From assembly GCF_009739905.1 (NCBI RefSeq), contig NZ_CP034279.1:248001-312000 (forward strand): DNA of 64,000 nt, written 5' to 3'. This document shows positions 62,224-64,000 of the stretch, piece after piece. The position numbers and the translations under genes were made by a program. The notes beneath the pieces were generated by a model that saw nothing but the letters and a program-made list of their open reading frames with translations, was not told the DNA's origin and did not search any database. The DNA is from Streptomyces ficellus. Lineage in GTDB: Bacteria > Actinomycetota > Actinomycetes > Streptomycetales > Streptomycetaceae. Position 1 is the stretch's first letter. Each line of letters starts with the position of its first letter.

Positions 62224-62244
62224 GGAAATGTTGAGGGAATGTTG
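62224..62244. promoter_or_regulatory. Direct repeats in the fur-katG region
   Basis: GGAAATGTTG and GGGAATGTTG are repeated with an 11-base period, 15 bases upstream of the katG -35. They are the best candidate for the Fur-type regulator's site. Confidence 0.45.
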
Positions 62245-62258
62245 GTCTGGCATACGTC

Positions 62259-62286
62259 TTGACTTGGATTCCGTCCATCGTAGGAT
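62259..62286 (+). promoter_or_regulatory. katG promoter
   Basis: TTGACT and TAGGAT are separated by 16 bases. The start point would lie near 62293, leaving a leader of about 305 bases before the katG ATG. No gene is seen in that leader. Confidence 0.6.
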
Positions 62287-62582
62287 CGGCATCGTTGAGT
62301 GCCAAGGGGCAGGAAGACTCCAGTACGGCGGGAGACACAGGCGTGACGCTCCACCGCAAAGAGGCCGCGCGGCACTCGAGTTCGTGCGACCGCCTTCCGC
62401 GTCACGTCGCGCGGGACCGTTCGCACCGGTGAGCCGGCCCGGTGCCGCGGCGCCCGTCTCCGTGGGCCCCCGCGCAGCCGGCCCGTCCGCCCTCCCCGTA
62501 CATCCCTTGCGCCTGTTCCGAGGGGCCGGCACCCCGGCCGCCGGAGCACCGCGGTTCTTGATGAGCGCCTCGTTCCGCCTGA

Positions 62583-64000
<1,418 letters not shown>

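Overview
The window is high-GC DNA with Streptomyces-type gene organisation: GTG/TTG starts, AGGAGG-like ribosome sites, very long open frames on the wrong strand, LAxTG/LPxTG-type surface anchors, and a RamB-like regulator beside aceA/aceB. It is most likely a chromosomal segment of a streptomycete. Both edges cut genes: a LacI-family regulator at the left and katG at the right.

1-8.5 kb and 15-24 kb: polysaccharide attack on the cell surface. A LacI-type regulator, a GH43 exo-beta-1,3-galactanase-like enzyme with a ricin-type CBM13, a GH30 endo-beta-1,6-galactanase-like enzyme with two CBM13 domains and a GH35 beta-galactosidase form a candidate type II arabinogalactan-degrading locus. Two identical 14-bp palindromes (TGTTTACGCAAACA) lie before the GH43 and GH35 genes. 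A second GH43 paralogue at 15.1 kb ends in a WxL-like domain and is followed by a DUF916-type (WxL-interacting) membrane protein. Two paralogous heparin-lyase-fold proteins with C-terminal wall-sorting tails (7.4 and 22.6 kb), a peptidoglycan-binding-domain protein and a secreted M4 metalloprotease complete this surface set.

9-14 kb: an acyl-CoA island inserted in the carbohydrate region. It holds a CitE-type lyase, a MatC-like carrier, a CaiB/BaiF CoA-transferase, a LysR regulator and a MaoC hydratase. This gene set matches itaconate- or citramalate-type C5-dicarboxylate breakdown. A matching LysR-type box plus a second element precedes both arms.

23.7-45.5 kb: a mixed region. It contains an IS110 transposase remnant, an orphan hypothetical gene, two alpha/beta hydrolases, a GNAT-PaaX pair behind a palindrome, a LysR regulator divergent from an EamA-SDR fusion, an NmtR-like/P1B-4 metal exporter pair, a Zur-box-controlled cysteine-free L32 with a CobW-type GTPase, an NAD(P)H oxidoreductase/AraC pair, and an unusual operon. 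That operon runs trypsin-like protease, polyprenyl synthase, then a geranylgeranyl-reductase-like protein fused to a prenyl-synthase domain that has lost its catalytic motifs. A small divergent gene encodes a protein resembling the protease's N-terminal domain. A crotonase pseudogene follows.

45.5-55.6 kb: central metabolism. RamB-like regulator, isocitrate lyase, malate synthase and 3-hydroxyacyl-CoA dehydrogenase form a glyoxylate-shunt cluster. Next come a cobalamin riboswitch and metE, and a chimera of CobF-like and glyoxalase-fold domains.

55.6-64 kb: a PknB-type kinase with an extracellular domain, a flavin amine-oxidase-like protein and a methyltransferase, a cupin/GlxA-type regulator pair, and a Fur-family regulator divergent from catalase-peroxidase katG.
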